Positions 62,194 through 64,000 of a stretch of 64,000 nucleotides of DNA are shown piece by piece. The position numbers and the translations under genes were made by a program. Numbering within the stretch: position 1 is the first letter of the stretch; each line of letters opens with the position of its first letter. The stretch lies in assembly GCA_900167215.1 (NCBI GenBank), contig FUZS01000016.1, forward strand, positions 1 to 64,000, in the 5' to 3' direction. The notes beneath the pieces are model-generated. The model ran no database searches. It had not been told where the DNA came from and saw nothing but the letters and a program-made list of their open reading frames with translations. The DNA comes from [Eubacterium] yurii (GTDB taxonomy: Bacteria; Bacillota; Clostridia; Peptostreptococcales; Filifactoraceae).

Positions 62194-62263
62194 TACTAAT
62201 CAGCATTTATAATGCCAAGATTATTATTTTAGCAAATTATTCGTTTTGCAAATTATCCATAAC
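62194..62263 (-). repeat. Truncated family 1 miniature element
   Basis: It begins TACTAATCAGCATTTATAA after TTA and follows family 1 for about 70 bases, through GCAAATTATTCGTTTTGCAAATTATC. It then breaks off before the terminator hairpin at 62281. The GGCTTTTTGATAG...TTAGTA end is missing. Confidence 0.6.
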
Positions 62264-62280
62264 TCAAACAAATCTCAACA

Positions 62281-62329
62281 AAAAAGCACATAGATGAAAG
62301 ATTTGCATATCTTGCATTCATGTGCTTTT
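62281..62329. terminator. Terminator after the CPBP protease gene
   Basis: AAAAAGCACATAGATG...CATTCATGTGCTTTT forms a long stem with an inner AGAT/ATCT stem. It lies about 165 bases after the protease stop, with a family 2 element inserted between them. Confidence 0.65.
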
Positions 62330-62336
62330 GTAATAA

Positions 62337-62459
62337 TACTATTATCCATCTAATTTATGGATATTTAATAAAATATTTAATTGAAAAAAATGGAAATATA
62401 TCCATCTTTATTATAATATCCAAGAAATATATTATCCACAATTGTATTGAATTTTGGTA
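62337..62459 (-). mobile_element. Family 2 miniature element
   Basis: About 123 bases from TACTATTATCCATCTAATTTATGG to GTATTGAATTTTGGTA, with TAA on the left flank and TAG on the right. It is inserted between the CPBP protease gene and its terminator. Confidence 0.6.
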
Positions 62460-62493
62460 TAGGATATACTATTCTGATATTTATTTATTTCAA

Positions 62494-63129
62494 TCAACTA
62501 TGTAAATAATCCCACACTTTTATAATTGTAATGCCATTTACAAGCATATTGCATATAAAATGCGCTGTCATTGTTACATATATATTTTTTGTCTTAATGT
62601 ATGAAATACTTAGCGGTAATGCCCATATCATACATAGGAATATTCCCCATATAGTAAATGCGTGCTCTAAAGCATATAAAAACATACTAAATATAGTAGT
62701 CAAAATCAAGATTTTTCTATTTTTAAAATATATGAGATTTTTCCTATAAAAAACTTCTTCTACAGTTGGAGCCAGTATTATTGTAGAGACCGTAAACAGG
62801 GCGAGTTTTAAGTAATTATCCGCTCTTAGATTAATCATTCCCGAATTAAGATGCGGAAGTACATTCTCCAAAAAATTTGTAAATATAAAGGCAAGTATAA
62901 AGAAGAATATAGTCAATATAACCTGCTTCCAAAAACTGCTTCCTCCTTTTAATGAATTCCACCATTTTGTAATGCTAAAATCTTTTCTCCGGCAAAAATA
63001 CATTGCCAGTATCATATAAAAGCAAAAATTTATATATAAAATAAAGTCTTTAAATATCAAACAGGCTATTACAAATAAGATTTCAACAATAATTGGAAGT
63101 ACATTTAACTTTATATATCTACTATCCAT
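62494..63129 (-). CDS. CPBP-family intramembrane protease
   Basis: A 211-residue protein with six or seven transmembrane helices. Motifs LAPTVEEVFYRKNL (paired Glu and Arg), LYALEHAF (His) and MTAHFICNML (His, Asn) match CPBP/Abi proteases. It is shorter than the CPBP protein at 15125. I start at the ATG at 63129 because GGGGTGG lies 5 bases upstream; a GTG at 63138 opens the same frame. Its position next to the defence island may be accidental, but Abi-type proteases have been linked to phage and bacteriocin resistance. Confidence 0.83.
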   Translation of the reverse strand: MDSRYIKLNVLPIIVEILFVIACLIFKDFILYINFCFYMILAMYFCRRKDFSITKWWNSLKGGSSFWKQVILTIFFFILAFIFTNFLENVLPHLNSGMINLRADNYLKLALFTVSTIILAPTVEEVFYRKNLIYFKNRKILILTTIFSMFLYALEHAFTIWGIFLCMIWALPLSISYIKTKNIYVTMTAHFICNMLVNGITIIKVWDYLHS

Positions 63130-63290
63130 ATTAGCCACCCCAATTTAGCGCAATATATAAACACTTTATATTAAAAAAGCAGTGTATTTTTATTACAAAT
63201 AGCTTCCTCCTATCAAGGCTTTGAAATTATTTCCTAATATCCTTATATATCTCTTTAAATTATAAATGATATTTCTTGAAATTTAATTAA

Positions 63291-63411
63291 TACTATTATC
63301 TACTTGATATATAATGTTCATCAGTTATTTTAAAAAAAAATAGCTCATTTTCTATAGCTTCATTCTAAATTTACTGAAAATATATTATCCTTTATTGTAT
63401 CAGATATTAAA
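63291..63411 (-). repeat. Degenerate family 2 miniature element
   Basis: About 121 bases from TACTATTATCTACTTGATAT to ATTGTATCAGATATTA, with TAA on the left. The right end is mutated. It lies between the macrodomain gene and the CPBP gene. Confidence 0.5.
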
Positions 63412-63459
63412 AGATTATTTATAACATACTTATAGTACATACCCTATTAAAATTTAGCA

Positions 63460-64000
63460 TTATAGTAGTAAGTCTTCATAATATTCCTTGTCCTCGTCTT
63501 TAAACACATTGAAAATTACCCTATCCATTGAATTAGGATGATTTAATAAGCACTTTTCCACTGTTTTTACAGCAATCTCTGCCGCCTTTTTATTTGGAAA
63601 GTTAAATACTCCTGTTGATATGCAACAAAAGGCTACAGATTTTAAGTTATTTTCCAAGCATATATCCAAGGTATTTATATAGCAATCTTCAAGATTTTTT
63701 TCTAATTGTGGAGTAAGTTTATCATTTACTATGGGACCTACTATGTGAATCACCTTTTTTGCAGGCAGGTTATATGCCTCTGTAAGCATTGGAACAGCAG
63801 TAGGTTGTTGATAATTTCTTCCATATTTTGCTCTTAGTTTTTCCATCTGATTATTACATTCTTCCCTAAGCTGTATGCCTGCAAAAGTGTGAATTTGGTT
63901 GTCAATACATATGTGCATAGGTAGAAAACAGCCCAGCATTTGTGAATTTGCCGCATTTACTATGGCATCTACTTCCAGTCTTGTTATATCTCCTTGCCAA
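63460..64000 (-). CDS. Zn-type macrodomain protein-ADP-ribose hydrolase (N-terminus outside window)
   Basis: About 180 C-terminal codons are visible; the frame is open from the window edge, beginning WQGDITRLEVDAIVNAANSQ. It contains MLGCFLPMHICIDNQIHTFAG, whose Cys-His-Cys pattern is that of the zinc-containing macrodomains, and IHIVGPIV and AFCCISTGVFNFPNKKAA for ADP-ribose phosphate binding. These enzymes remove ADP-ribose from proteins and are often linked to sirtuins. I cannot see the partner genes because the window ends. It should not be started at the internal Met at 63939. Confidence 0.88.
   Translation of the reverse strand, partial: WQGDITRLEVDAIVNAANSQMLGCFLPMHICIDNQIHTFAGIQLREECNNQMEKLRAKYGRNYQQPTAVPMLTEAYNLPAKKVIHIVGPIVNDKLTPQLEKNLEDCYINTLDICLENNLKSVAFCCISTGVFNFPNKKAAEIAVKTVEKCLLNHPNSMDRVIFNVFKDEDKEYYEDLLL

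Noticed and set aside
3441-62459. Many dispersed repeats considered as a CRISPR array
   Set aside because: The copies are kilobases apart, carry inverted ends and target duplications, and have no regular spacers or cas genes.

Overview
The window is AT-rich DNA (roughly 30% G+C by eye) from a low-GC anaerobic Firmicute. The gene set (tryptophanase with an NSS-family transporter, NapH-type polyferredoxin next to a CXXC micro-protein, DnaD, CsaB, MurJ, many TTG/GTG starts and AGGAGG-type ribosome sites) fits a clostridial, Peptostreptococcaceae-like organism. That placement is an inference from gene content only.

Layout. 1-389: start of a type IV pilin gene running off the left edge. 1681-3373: a TPR protein convergent with an OGG-type DNA glycosylase. 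3662-3964: a compact Fst/par-like type I toxin-antitoxin locus (34-residue hydrophobic toxin, convergent antisense RNA, shared terminator, two direct repeats). 4415-10751: six tandem paralogous secreted proteins ending in a shared GVGNTFNEMYAKFG-type motif. 10874-15988: a redox/envelope cluster (two-component system, NapH-like polyferredoxin, CXXC micro-protein, thioredoxin-like lipoprotein, CPBP protease) with two near-identical, probably activator-dependent promoters. 17346-22142: tryptophanase, a putative tryptophan:Na+ symporter and a divergent YheO-type regulator. 22173-28486: an NlpC/P60-like hydrolase, methionine ABC transporter genes metI-metN, a DnaD-domain protein and type I pullulanase. 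30049-35857: a cell-envelope operon (MurJ, DUF5693, CsaB, acyltransferase). 36075-50006: mixed accessory genes, including an SF1 helicase-nuclease, a broken GDPD gene and a GNAT gene with an in-frame stop.

50076-61675 is a defence island read right to left: PLD-SNF2 helicase, DUF4391 protein, DUF1016-type PD-(D/E)XK nuclease, type III Mod, type III Res, then a SIR2-like protein. The first five are tightly spaced and look like one unit in which a type III restriction-modification core is combined with a second helicase and a second nuclease.

The window is also littered with miniature inverted-repeat elements. Two families (about 114 bp and about 125 bp) share TACTAA...TTAGTA ends and 3-bp TNA target duplications. 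Two 114-bp copies 31 kb apart are identical, and one of them splits the GDPD gene exactly as a recent insertion would. A third repeat family has CAACTTTCC ends; one copy carries an 8-bp target duplication. A deleted second copy of the toxin-antitoxin locus lies at about 42.24-42.48 kb.
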